From positions 1 through 10,386 of the forward strand of contig JASJAL010000211.1 of NCBI GenBank assembly GCA_030067055.1: a stretch of 10,386 bases of DNA, read 5' to 3'. The position numbers and the translations under genes were made by a program. This document shows, piece after piece, positions 1 to 6,505 of the stretch (positions are counted from its first letter, which is position 1; the number at the start of each line of letters is the position of its first letter). This stretch comes from Kiloniellales bacterium. GTDB lineage: Bacteria > Pseudomonadota > Alphaproteobacteria > Kiloniellales > JAKSBE01. Under the pieces are notes generated by a model. The model saw only the letters and a list, made by a program, of their open reading frames with translations, did not search any database and was not told the DNA's origin.

Positions 1-392
1 ATCATGTGGCCGAACAGCGCCGCCGTCACCGCCGTCGATTCCTCATAGGAAAGGCCACTGGATTCGAGCAGCCGCCGGTGCTCCTGACGGGAAAACTGCC
101 GCGTGTGGCCTTCGGAATCGCGGACCAGGATTGTTCCGGTCACGTCCGCCGGGTGCTGGTAGCGCTGGACCACGCTCGGCCCGTAGCGCGCGATGTGCTT
201 CAGCACCGTCTCGCGCAGTTCGGCGGTCGTGATCTCGGGCGTTTCGCTCAGCTCTTCCCTAACCTCGGACGCGAGGGCGTAAGCCTCTTCGAAGGGCAGC
301 CCGGATTCCTGGAGCGAATGAGTCAGAATGCCTCTGAGGAAGGGGATCTTGGTCGGGGTTTCGCCCCGCTCGACCACAAGTGTTTTGGCCAT
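1..392 (-). CDS. ATP-cone protein, 2-phosphoglycerate kinase-like (C-terminus off the left edge)
   Basis: The reading frame starts at ATG 392 and stays open to the edge, giving 130 residues. GGAAG (399-403) sits 6 nt before the ATG. Residues 5-75 have the ATP-cone pattern: an early Val-rich strand, PFLRGIL at 17-23, SGLPFEEAYALASEV at 30-44 and an ITTAEL helix at 54-59. Residues 86-130 repeat the pattern (ILVRDSEG, FSRQEHRRLL, SGLSYEE), which suggests a second ATP-cone. ATP-cones bind ATP/dATP and act as allosteric modules. The PF.(K/R)GIL...SL...G.....AY.(I/L)A form resembles the N-terminus of archaeal 2-phosphoglycerate kinases, where a P-loop kinase domain follows; that part would lie outside the window. 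It begins 37 nt after the CBS gene on the same strand, so co-transcription is likely. ATP-cone is fairly sure; 2PGK is an inference. NrdR or ribonucleotide reductase are less likely alternatives because neither their zinc ribbon nor their typical start is present. Confidence 0.7.
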   Translation of the reverse strand, partial: MAKTLVVERGETPTKIPFLRGILTHSLQESGLPFEEAYALASEVREELSETPEITTAELRETVLKHIARYGPSVVQRYQHPADVTGTILVRDSEGHTRQFSRQEHRRLLESSGLSYEESTAVTAALFGHM

Positions 393-429
393 AGATTGCT
401 TCCGGCCCGTCGTTGTCGTTGAGCTGCGG

Positions 430-885
430 TCAGTCCTCGTCCGTCGACCAGGCCGCGGCGGTCACCACCTGGTCCTGTAGGACCTTTGTCATCCACTTCA
501 GCTCGGAGAGCACGGCTTTGACAACGTCGCCGACGCTGATCATGCCAACCAGGGCGTCGCCTTTGACCACTGGCAGATGGCGGATTTGTCCCATCAGCAT
601 CTGCTCCATGATCTCCTGCGTGCTACTTTCCGGCGTGCAGGTGATGACCGAGCGGTTCATCAAGTCGGCGGCGTGCATCTCCAGGGCGGCTGGGCCATGA
701 TCTGCGAGGCTGGCGACGATATCCCGCTCAGAGATGATGCCGGCCATGTCTTTGCCCTCGCTCTTGACGACCGCTGCGCCGATACCCTCGCGCCGAAGCG
801 TGCTCGCGACGTCGCCCACGCTCGCCACCGAGGCGATTGAGATGACCCGGTCGCCCTTTGCCGCCAATATTTCCGAAACCTGCAT
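430..885 (-). CDS. Tandem CBS-domain protein
   Basis: This 151-residue soluble protein consists almost entirely of a CBS pair (Bateman module). CBS1 spans about residues 5-60 and ends in GIISERDIV (49-57). CBS2 spans about 73-127 and contains IRHLPVV (101-107) and GMISVGDVV (114-122). Such pairs bind AMP, ATP or related nucleotides between the two repeats and usually regulate a partner or report energy charge. No enzymatic domain is attached. The acidic tail (WSTDED) and an aromatic/helical stretch after CBS2 complete the protein. ATG 885 is well supported by a strong Shine-Dalgarno, AAAGGAGGT, 6 nt upstream. It lies 154 nt downstream of ppk1 and 37 nt upstream of the ATP-cone gene, all on one strand. 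A role as a nucleotide sensor for neighbouring phosphate metabolism is inference; many free-standing CBS proteins of this size are of unknown function. Confidence 0.9.
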   Translation of the reverse strand: MQVSEILAAKGDRVISIASVASVGDVASTLRREGIGAAVVKSEGKDMAGIISERDIVASLADHGPAALEMHAADLMNRSVITCTPESSTQEIMEQMLMGQIRHLPVVKGDALVGMISVGDVVKAVLSELKWMTKVLQDQVVTAAAWSTDED

Positions 886-888
886 CCC

Positions 889-897
889 ACACCTCCT
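889..897 (-). promoter_or_regulatory. Strong ribosome binding site of the CBS gene
   Basis: On the minus strand the sequence reads AAAGGAGGT just before the ATG at 885. It is a near-complete match to the anti-Shine-Dalgarno complement and the strongest of the start sites in the window. It implies that this small protein is made in quantity, or independently of ppk1 translation. Confidence 0.8.
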
Positions 898-924
898 TTC
901 GAAACTGATTCCGGCGGCGCGAAA

Positions 925-960
925 CCGGGGACCCTGAGGTCCTATCTTCAGGCCCCCCGG
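925..960 (-). promoter_or_regulatory. Imperfect hairpin between ppk1 and the CBS gene
   Basis: CCGGGG (925-930) pairs with CCCCGG (955-960), and CCTGA (933-937) pairs with TCAGG (948-952). A 2x2 internal mismatch separates the two stem parts and the loop is 10 nt. On the minus strand only TTTCG follows, so it is a poor intrinsic terminator. It could be an attenuator, an mRNA-stability element or a leader structure ahead of the CBS gene. The rest of the 154-nt gap (886-1039) shows no clear promoter. Confidence 0.35.
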
Positions 961-1039
961 CCTTCGATCCTAAACGTCACTCGCGGCCCGCGCGATGGGC
1001 GGCTTGCCTGGTCCATGAGGCGGACTTGGCGCCCCGATC

Positions 1040-3478
1040 CTAACGAACGCTGCGCCGGGCAATGGCCCTGGGCTTGCGTCGCCTCAACCTGGTGGCCGAG
1101 GCCTGGCGCTTCTCGGCATGGGCGACCATGACCTCCTGGCAGCCCTTGCTTTCGCGGCCACGACCCACGGGTTGACGCTGAACGTACTCTCCGTCGGATG
1201 TCATATCCCAGACGTTGCGTTGATCCTCCAGCTGGGTCTCGAAGAACCTGCAGAGCTCTTCGCGATGCCCCGTATCTTCGATCGGAGCCAGAAGCTCTAC
1301 GCGGCTTTCAAGGTTGCGCCGCATCAGATCGGCGGAGCCGATGTAGTACTCCTCCTCACCGCCGTTGCGGAAATAATAGATCCGGGCGTGCTCAAGGAAG
1401 CGGCCGACCACGCTGATCACCGAAACGTTGTCCGAAAGCCCCGGGATGCCGGGACGCAGGCGGCAGGTATCCCGCACGATCAGCTCCACCTTCACCCCGG
1501 CGCGCGAGGCCTTGTAGAGGGCTTCGGTGATGTGCGCGTCCTCGAGCGCGTTGGTCTTGAAGCGGATCAGCCCGGGCGAGGCCTCGGAGTGCTGCTCGAT
1601 CTCCCGATCGATCTTGGCCAGCAGCGCCTTTTTCTGGAACTTCGGCGCTGTCAGCAGCTTTCGGTAGCGGCGCGACGGCTTACAGCCGCTGGTCAGGTAG
1701 TTGAACAGCTCGGTGAGGTCGTGACCGATGTCGTCGTCGCAAGTCAGCAAGCCGAGGTCCGAGTAAATCCGCGCCGTCCCGGCGTGGTAGTTGCCGGTGC
1801 CAATGTGCGCGTAGCGGCGGAGACCCGTGTAGTCCTGCCGAACGACTAGGATCGACTTGGCGTGAGTTTTGAGCCCCACGACACCGTAGGTCACGTGGAT
1901 CCCGGCTTCCTCCAGCCGGCTCGCCCAGCGGATGTTGGCCGCCTCGTCGAAGCGCGCCTTGAGCTCGACGGCGACGGCGACCTGCTTGCCGTTGCGGGCG
2001 GCTTCGATCAGGTACTCTAGAATCTCGGTGTCGGCGGAGGTCCGGTAAAGCGTCATCTTGATCGCACGGACCTTGGGATCCTGGCTGGCCTCGCGGACGA
2101 AGCGTTCAACCGAGGTTGCGAAGGACTCGTAGGGGAAGCTCAGAAGGATCGAGCCAGCTTCGCGGATCAGGTGGAAGATACTGCGCCGTTCCTGAAGCCT
2201 GATGTTGTTCACCGGACGATGGTCGTCGTCGTGCAGCTCCGGATAGTCGAGGCCCACCAGTTCCATCAGGTCCCGCATGCCCAGAAGCACGTCGAACTCA
2301 AAGACATCGGCGCCCTCGTCGAGCCCCAGTTCGGCGGCCAGCATGCCGCGGTGCAGATCGCTCATGCCGGCGCTGATTTCGAGGCGCACGAAGGGCGCGA
2401 ACTTGCGATCACGCAATTCCGTCTCAATCATGCTCAGGAGGTCTTCGGCCTGGTCTTCTTCCAGCTCGGTGTTGGCGTTGCGTGTGACTCGGAAGAACTC
2501 GCAGGATTCGACCTCCATTTCGGGAAACAGGAGGTCGAGGTTGTGCGCCATCACTTCTTCCAGCGGGACGAAGTGGTCTGAATCCTGGATCCGCAGGAAG
2601 CGCGGCACGCCGGAGCCGAGCGGAACCTTAATACGGTTCATGATCGGCTCTTCGTCGTCCCGGTAGCGCAAGGTGACCAGCAGGCTGAGCGAGAGATTGG
2701 AGATGAAGGGGAAGGGGTGCGCCGGGTCCATGGCGAGCGGCGTCACCAGGGGCAGGACGTTCTTCAGATAGTCGTCGCGGACCGCGTCTTTCTGCTCTGC
2801 CGTCAGTTCCTCGTACTCGGCGATGACGATCTCTTTCCTCGCGAGCGACTTGACCAGATCCAGATAGACCTCGCGCATCCGAAGCTGAAGCTCCTTGACG
2901 GCCGCGGTGCACTCCGAAATCTGCTCCTGCGGCGTTCGCCCATCGACGGTGAGTTGGTGGACGTTGGCGGCCAACTGTTGCTTCAAGCCACCAATGCGCT
3001 TCATGAAGAACTCGTCGAGGTTCGAGCTGGCGATTGCCAGGAACTTGAGCCGTTCGAGCAACGGAATCCGCTTGTCCTGCGCTTCATGCAGGACGCGGCT
3101 GTTGAAGCTGAGCCAGGTGAGCTCGCGGTTGAGATAGAACTCCGGGGCCCGCAGATTCATGGCCGGCGGCGCGGGCTGAGGTTTCGGTGCATCGACGCGC
3201 TCCGCTTCGACTGACGCCGCGAGCTCTGCGACCTCTACGACCGCTACCACGTCCTCTGAGACCGCGTCCGCGTCCTCCGTGACCGGCGCCCCTGGAGCGG
3301 CGGATGCTTCCGCCTCGCTGGCAAGCTCTGCCACGACCGGCTCGGCCGAGGGCGGCTCCGCAGCTACCGCAGGTGGGCGCCGGCGGGTGCGCACTTTGCT
3401 CGTCCTAAGGGGCGTCAAGGAGACATGGGTCTCCTGATCGCCGATGTCGTTGGTGCCTGTGCCGGATCGGCTTGCCAT
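1040..3478 (-). CDS. ppk1: Polyphosphate kinase 1
   Basis: This enzyme reversibly transfers the gamma phosphate of ATP to inorganic polyphosphate. The 812 residues cover all PPK1 parts: the N domain from about 112 (FYLNRELTWLSFN, then SSNLDEFFMKR at 151-161), the head domain (about 215-415), and C1/C2 phospholipase-D-like domains from about 425. The expected phosphorylated histidine is H539 in GLKTHAK, equivalent to E. coli H435. The second catalytic histidine is H697 in FLEHARIYYF, equivalent to E. coli H592. IGTGNYH (559-565) and SADLMRRNLESR (715-726) are also present. Residues 1-106 are an Ala/Glu/Pro/Val-rich, probably disordered extension with a basic patch (KVRTRRR) near its start. The C-terminus ends in an Arg-rich tail (residues 797-812). 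ATG 3478 has AAGGA about 10 nt upstream; ATG 3160 (M107) would give a conventional start and cannot be excluded. It lies 103 nt after the phosphate cotransporter gene, which fits coupling of Pi import to storage. Confidence 0.97.
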   Translation of the reverse strand: MASRSGTGTNDIGDQETHVSLTPLRTSKVRTRRRPPAVAAEPPSAEPVVAELASEAEASAAPGAPVTEDADAVSEDVVAVVEVAELAASVEAERVDAPKPQPAPPAMNLRAPEFYLNRELTWLSFNSRVLHEAQDKRIPLLERLKFLAIASSNLDEFFMKRIGGLKQQLAANVHQLTVDGRTPQEQISECTAAVKELQLRMREVYLDLVKSLARKEIVIAEYEELTAEQKDAVRDDYLKNVLPLVTPLAMDPAHPFPFISNLSLSLLVTLRYRDDEEPIMNRIKVPLGSGVPRFLRIQDSDHFVPLEEVMAHNLDLLFPEMEVESCEFFRVTRNANTELEEDQAEDLLSMIETELRDRKFAPFVRLEISAGMSDLHRGMLAAELGLDEGADVFEFDVLLGMRDLMELVGLDYPELHDDDHRPVNNIRLQERRSIFHLIREAGSILLSFPYESFATSVERFVREASQDPKVRAIKMTLYRTSADTEILEYLIEAARNGKQVAVAVELKARFDEAANIRWASRLEEAGIHVTYGVVGLKTHAKSILVVRQDYTGLRRYAHIGTGNYHAGTARIYSDLGLLTCDDDIGHDLTELFNYLTSGCKPSRRYRKLLTAPKFQKKALLAKIDREIEQHSEASPGLIRFKTNALEDAHITEALYKASRAGVKVELIVRDTCRLRPGIPGLSDNVSVISVVGRFLEHARIYYFRNGGEEEYYIGSADLMRRNLESRVELLAPIEDTGHREELCRFFETQLEDQRNVWDMTSDGEYVQRQPVGRGRESKGCQEVMVAHAEKRQASATRLRRRKPRAIARRSVR

Positions 3479-3581
3479 TGTCTTTAAGTCCTTCTCTTCG
3501 CTTTGAGGCCTATCCCCCGATGTTCAGCCGCGATCGACGACGGCCCGGGTTTCTTGGCAGGCTGTCATATCCTCATCTTAT

Positions 3582-5483
3582 CTACTCGGCCGCCTGCGGA
3601 AGCTCGGGTTCTGGAGCCCGTAACCATTGTGTCCGCGCGATTTTGCGGCTCATCCTGTAGATCCGACTGAAGCATTCAATCATCTCCATCTCGCGCGTAA
3701 AGGTCTGAAGTCGATTAGGCTCGTCCGCCACAAGGCGGCCAAGCTCGTATCTTGCGGTTTCTTCTGCCAAGGCTGCCATATCTTTCTTCATCTGCTTGAC
3801 CAGCTGGGCAGCTCCATAATCCTGCTCCCGCACCGCTCGAACCGACGCCTTAAAGGCTTGTGAAACCTCGTCGAAATACCGCTGGATCACCTTTCGAGTG
3901 GCTTCGCTCACGACCACGCCCTCTTCGATGCGATGGTGTCCAATCGTCACGAGATTGGTTTCGATGATGTCGCCAATTTGCTCCAAGTGGTTTGCGACCT
4001 GGAGGAGTTCCATGACTTCGCCTGATTCATCGCTCGTGAGCTCTCCGACGCTGACTTTGCCCAAATATTTTACGACATGGCCATGTAGAATGTCGATGTC
4101 GGTATCAAGTTCAGCGAGCGCTTGAAGATCCTCCTCCGAGCCTGAGATCACGGCTGGCAAAGCTGCTTCTAGGAAGTTGTCGACACGATCGCCTAGGCGA
4201 CCGACTTCTCTGCGTGCCCGATCCAACGCCAAGGGTGGCGTGGAAAGCAGTTCCTCGTCGAGATACTTGGGCTGTATTTCAGCTTCGGCCACGAGAGGCC
4301 GGTCGGGCACCAACCATTCAGCAAAGCGTGCGACCAAGCCCGCAGCAGGCAGGAATGCAGCCGAAAAGAAGATGTTGAACGTCGTATGGGCGTTGGCGAT
4401 CTGTCGTGGCGTCTCTGCGGCCAGCTTGTCCATGCCAGTGGCGCCCTGCGCGACTGGCGAGATGCCACGGACGAAATCCGCCAGATAAGGTATGAACCAA
4501 ACCGCAACCGCGACACCTGCAATGTTGAACGTAACGTGGGCTACGGCCACCCGCACCGCTTCGCGAGGCTTGCCGATCGCCGCCAAGGCGGCGGTGACGC
4601 AAGTTCCGATGTTAGCCCCCATAATGAGGGCGATCCCGCCTTCGAGCGAGATTAGGCCCTGAGACGCCATGGCGATGACGACGCCCGTGGTTGCGGAGGA
4701 GGATTGTACGAGGCCGGTGAAGGCGGCGGCGATGAGGATCCCGACGGCCGGGTGCGAGACCTCCTGCATGATCTGAATAAACGGTTCGTAGCTGCGCAGT
4801 GGCTTCATTCCGGAGCTCATGATCCCCATGCCGAAGAAGATCAGACCGAGCCCCATGGTGAGGGCGCCATATTGCTTTATCCGGTTCGTCTTGCCAGTGA
4901 AGATCATGACGAACCCGACGGCCACCAAAAGCAGCGCGTAATGGGTCACCTTGAAGGCGACGATCTGGGCCGTAATTGTCGTGCCGATATTGGCTCCAAA
5001 GATGACGCCGACGGCCTGCGACAAAGACATCAGGCCGGCGGTAACAAAGCCGACCAGCATAACGGTGGTCACGGAGGAGGACTGGATCACCGCGGTAACG
5101 AAGGTGCCGGTCAGCAGCCCCATGAAGCGGTTGGTGGTCAACTTACCTAGTATGTCCTTCATCCGGTTGCCAGCGACGCGCTTCAAGGCATCGGCCATCT
5201 GCTCCATGCCGAACAGGAAGACGGCCAATCCGCCAAACAGCTGCATGGCCATCTTGAACCAGTCGATCTCCTTGCCTTCCGGACCAGCGGCGAGGGCCGG
5301 TGCGGCGACGAAGAGGACGATCGGCATGAGGAGGAAAAACAGCGCGATCCGCCAGGGCGTCCGCAGCGGCGGCGGGCTGACCGACAGGACGGACGAAGAT
5401 TGATCGGGCTGCCAAACAGGGGTCACGGTTGAGGTCACGGGAGCCACAGGGCGATGGGATGTTTTCCCGGTCATCTCATTCAT
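3582..5483 (-). CDS. Na+/phosphate cotransporter (NptA/YjbB-like) with PhoU-like domain
   Basis: This inner-membrane protein of the PNaS (SLC34-like) family is expected to move phosphate with sodium. The 633 residues contain the family's inverted repeat. Repeat 1 has QSSSVTT (134-140) and GANIGTT (163-169). Repeat 2 has QSSSATT (260-266) and GANIGTC (289-295). HVTFN (316-320) and HTTFN (366-370) follow. Several hydrophobic helices span about 80-390. From about 420 to 620 the sequence is helical and charged with PhoU-like features (NHLEQIGDIIETN, 498-510), the cytosolic domain typical of bacterial members. Residues 1-45 are Ser/Pro/Thr-rich, ahead of a first hydrophobic segment (47-66) ending in ALAAG, which looks like a signal peptide with an extended n-region. 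ATG 5483 overlaps the stress-protein stop by 8 nt (ATGAATGA), indicating translational coupling. Transport direction (uptake or export) cannot be read from sequence. GC is about 55% in the two stretches counted, lower than ppk1. Confidence 0.93.
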   Translation of the reverse strand: MNEMTGKTSHRPVAPVTSTVTPVWQPDQSSSVLSVSPPPLRTPWRIALFFLLMPIVLFVAAPALAAGPEGKEIDWFKMAMQLFGGLAVFLFGMEQMADALKRVAGNRMKDILGKLTTNRFMGLLTGTFVTAVIQSSSVTTVMLVGFVTAGLMSLSQAVGVIFGANIGTTITAQIVAFKVTHYALLLVAVGFVMIFTGKTNRIKQYGALTMGLGLIFFGMGIMSSGMKPLRSYEPFIQIMQEVSHPAVGILIAAAFTGLVQSSSATTGVVIAMASQGLISLEGGIALIMGANIGTCVTAALAAIGKPREAVRVAVAHVTFNIAGVAVAVWFIPYLADFVRGISPVAQGATGMDKLAAETPRQIANAHTTFNIFFSAAFLPAAGLVARFAEWLVPDRPLVAEAEIQPKYLDEELLSTPPLALDRARREVGRLGDRVDNFLEAALPAVISGSEEDLQALAELDTDIDILHGHVVKYLGKVSVGELTSDESGEVMELLQVANHLEQIGDIIETNLVTIGHHRIEEGVVVSEATRKVIQRYFDEVSQAFKASVRAVREQDYGAAQLVKQMKKDMAALAEETARYELGRLVADEPNRLQTFTREMEMIECFSRIYRMSRKIARTQWLRAPEPELPQAAE

Positions 5484-5976
5484 CTGCCGGTTCCCCCTTA
5501 ACTATCGTGACCGGAATCGCTGCGCGTTGCACGACGCGCTCGGCCCTCGACCCGAGCAAGAGATGCGGCAGGCCGGTTCGACCCTTGCTTCCCATGACGA
5601 TCATCCTTGCGCCGGTTTTGTCGGCAACCTCAAGGATCCTGGTCTCGGGTATGCCTACAACGAGCTGCGTCGAAATGGCATCTGGCTCCACCTCTGGTTG
5701 AGCCTCTCCGATTCTCTGGATGAATTTATTGAGCATTTCGGTCGCAACTTCCTCCATTGGACGAAGCGCATCTGCCTCCGACCTCCGATAGGACCCAGGT
5801 GTCTCGACCGGGTCGTGTACGACGTGCAAGACTAGGACCTTCGCGCCGATCCGGCCCGCGTAGTCGCAGGCCCATACCAAGGCCGCTTCCGAGTCCCTTG
5901 AGAAATCAACGGCGACGAGAATTGGACCGCTGCCGGCCGACGAGCCCTCTCGCCTTTGCGTTGCGTCCTTAGTCAA
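5476..5976 (-). CDS. Universal stress protein (UspA family)
   Basis: This 166-residue cytosolic protein is a single Usp domain. It has ILVAVDFS (19-26) as the first strand, VLVLHVV (47-53), and IVMGSKGRTG (126-135). The ATP-binding pattern G-2x-G-9x-G-S is complete: G129, G132, G142, S143. It ends in the usual strand IPVTIVKG. ATP-binding Usp proteins form dimers and modulate survival under stress or energy limitation. I chose TTG 5976 because AGGGGAGG (5983-5990) lies 6 nt upstream and the Usp fold starts soon after. An upstream in-frame TTG at 6063 would add 29 residues of Arg/Ser-rich sequence without family resemblance and has no convincing ribosome site. Its stop overlaps the start of the phosphate cotransporter, so the two are probably one transcript. 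An FNR/FixK-like palindrome lies 243 nt upstream. GC is low for the window (about 52% in the stretch counted). Confidence 0.93.
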   Translation of the reverse strand: MTKDATQRREGSSAGSGPILVAVDFSRDSEAALVWACDYAGRIGAKVLVLHVVHDPVETPGSYRRSEADALRPMEEVATEMLNKFIQRIGEAQPEVEPDAISTQLVVGIPETRILEVADKTGARMIVMGSKGRTGLPHLLLGSRAERVVQRAAIPVTIVKGEPADE

Positions 5977-5982
5977 GACTTG

Positions 5983-5990
5983 CCTCCCCT
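5983..5990 (-). promoter_or_regulatory. Ribosome binding site that sets a TTG start for the Usp gene
   Basis: On the minus strand AGGGGAGG is followed by six bases and then TTG ACT AAG. This is much better than anything before the in-frame TTG at 6063, and it decides the start at 5976. Confidence 0.7.
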
Positions 5991-6219
5991 CTGATCCCAG
6001 CGACGAATGCGTTGAACTCGAGATACGCCTCGCCGCCCTGGTCGCGCGCGGTCCTTCGATCAAGCACCGCGCGACCTATCGGTCTCCCATTTTCCTTCCC
6101 CTGCGAGGACGTCACGTTTCCTGCCGCCCTCGAGCCGACGCTCGATCTTCCGGGATGTCGCGTGGCCCGCTGCTCCGACCGATCGATAGAATTTCAGACA
6201 GGTCATCGGCGATATTTCC

Positions 6220-6233
6220 TTGACCTAGGTCAA
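6220..6233. promoter_or_regulatory. FNR/FixK/DNR-type palindrome TTGACCTAGGTCAA
   Basis: This is a perfect 14-bp inverted repeat. It fits the pattern TTGAY-N4-RTCAA bound by CRP/FNR-superfamily regulators such as FNR, FixK and DNR, which respond to oxygen or nitric oxide. On the plus strand TATTGT (6256-6261) is centred 32 nt from the palindrome's centre. That is the geometry of a class II activated promoter (operator at about -41.5) with a start near 6268, reading toward the CNNM genes. In the other direction no -10-like hexamer sits at the same distance, though class I activation or repression of the Usp unit is possible. Usp genes are known FNR/Anr targets in other proteobacteria. The match is direct observation; the regulator is inference. 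Confidence 0.6.
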
Positions 6234-6255
6234 TTTATTGTCGCCGCTTACGATC

Positions 6256-6261
6256 TATTGT
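6256..6261 (+). promoter_or_regulatory. Possible -10 element downstream of the FNR-like site
   Basis: TATTGT matches the sigma-70 -10 consensus at four of six positions (TAT..T) and is correctly placed for a class II FNR-type promoter. The resulting leader to the ATG at 6506 would be about 238 nt, which is long, so this is a weak call. Confidence 0.25.
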
Positions 6262-6505
6262 TGTCCGCAAGGCCTTTACCAGCCAACCGGCAGACGAGTC
6301 AGTCGGGCGCCAAAGGGTTAGGCCGCGGCGTCCGATGAGCCTATAGTGTCGTGAATTCTGGTGTCATGATGGTGCTTGTTGGCGGGCGGGACAGTGCGCG
6401 TTAGGTCTGAACCGGGGGGCGATGCAGTCTAGATCCACGGGCTGATTTCCGACCACCGCACCCGATTACCATCGGCGCGCCGAGCCCGAGCGCAGGGAGA
6501 CGCAG

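Larger units (their letters stand above)
5991..6505. other. Divergent intergenic region between the Usp and CNNM units
   Basis: About 515 nt separate the Usp ribosome site from the first CNNM gene. I find no convincing protein-coding frame on either strand: open frames here are short, lack ribosome sites and do not resemble known families. It must hold the promoters of both divergent units. The landmarks are the 14-bp palindrome at 6220-6233, a comparatively AT-rich core at about 6205-6262, and a four-codon minus-strand frame with a good ribosome site (6076-6090). From 6270 to 6490 I recognise nothing specific. Confidence 0.6.

Noticed and set aside
1118..1849. A 243-codon plus-strand open frame inside ppk1
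   Set aside because: It is antisense to the catalytic half of PPK1, whose motifs are complete; the translated composition is typical of a shadow frame.
3562..3568. CTGTCAT, a half-site of the alphaproteobacterial Pho box, upstream of ppk1
   Set aside because: Only one copy is present; the second heptamer expected after 4 nt (TCATCTT) does not match. A single 7-mer is weak evidence for PhoB control.
5977..6063. N-terminal extension of the Usp protein starting at TTG 6063
   Set aside because: The added 29 residues do not resemble Usp proteins and there is no good ribosome site, whereas TTG 5976 has AGGGGAGG at ideal spacing.
6012..6338. A 108-codon plus-strand open frame in the divergent intergenic region
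   Set aside because: No ribosome site, no recognisable domain, and it runs across the FNR-like palindrome and the AT-rich core.
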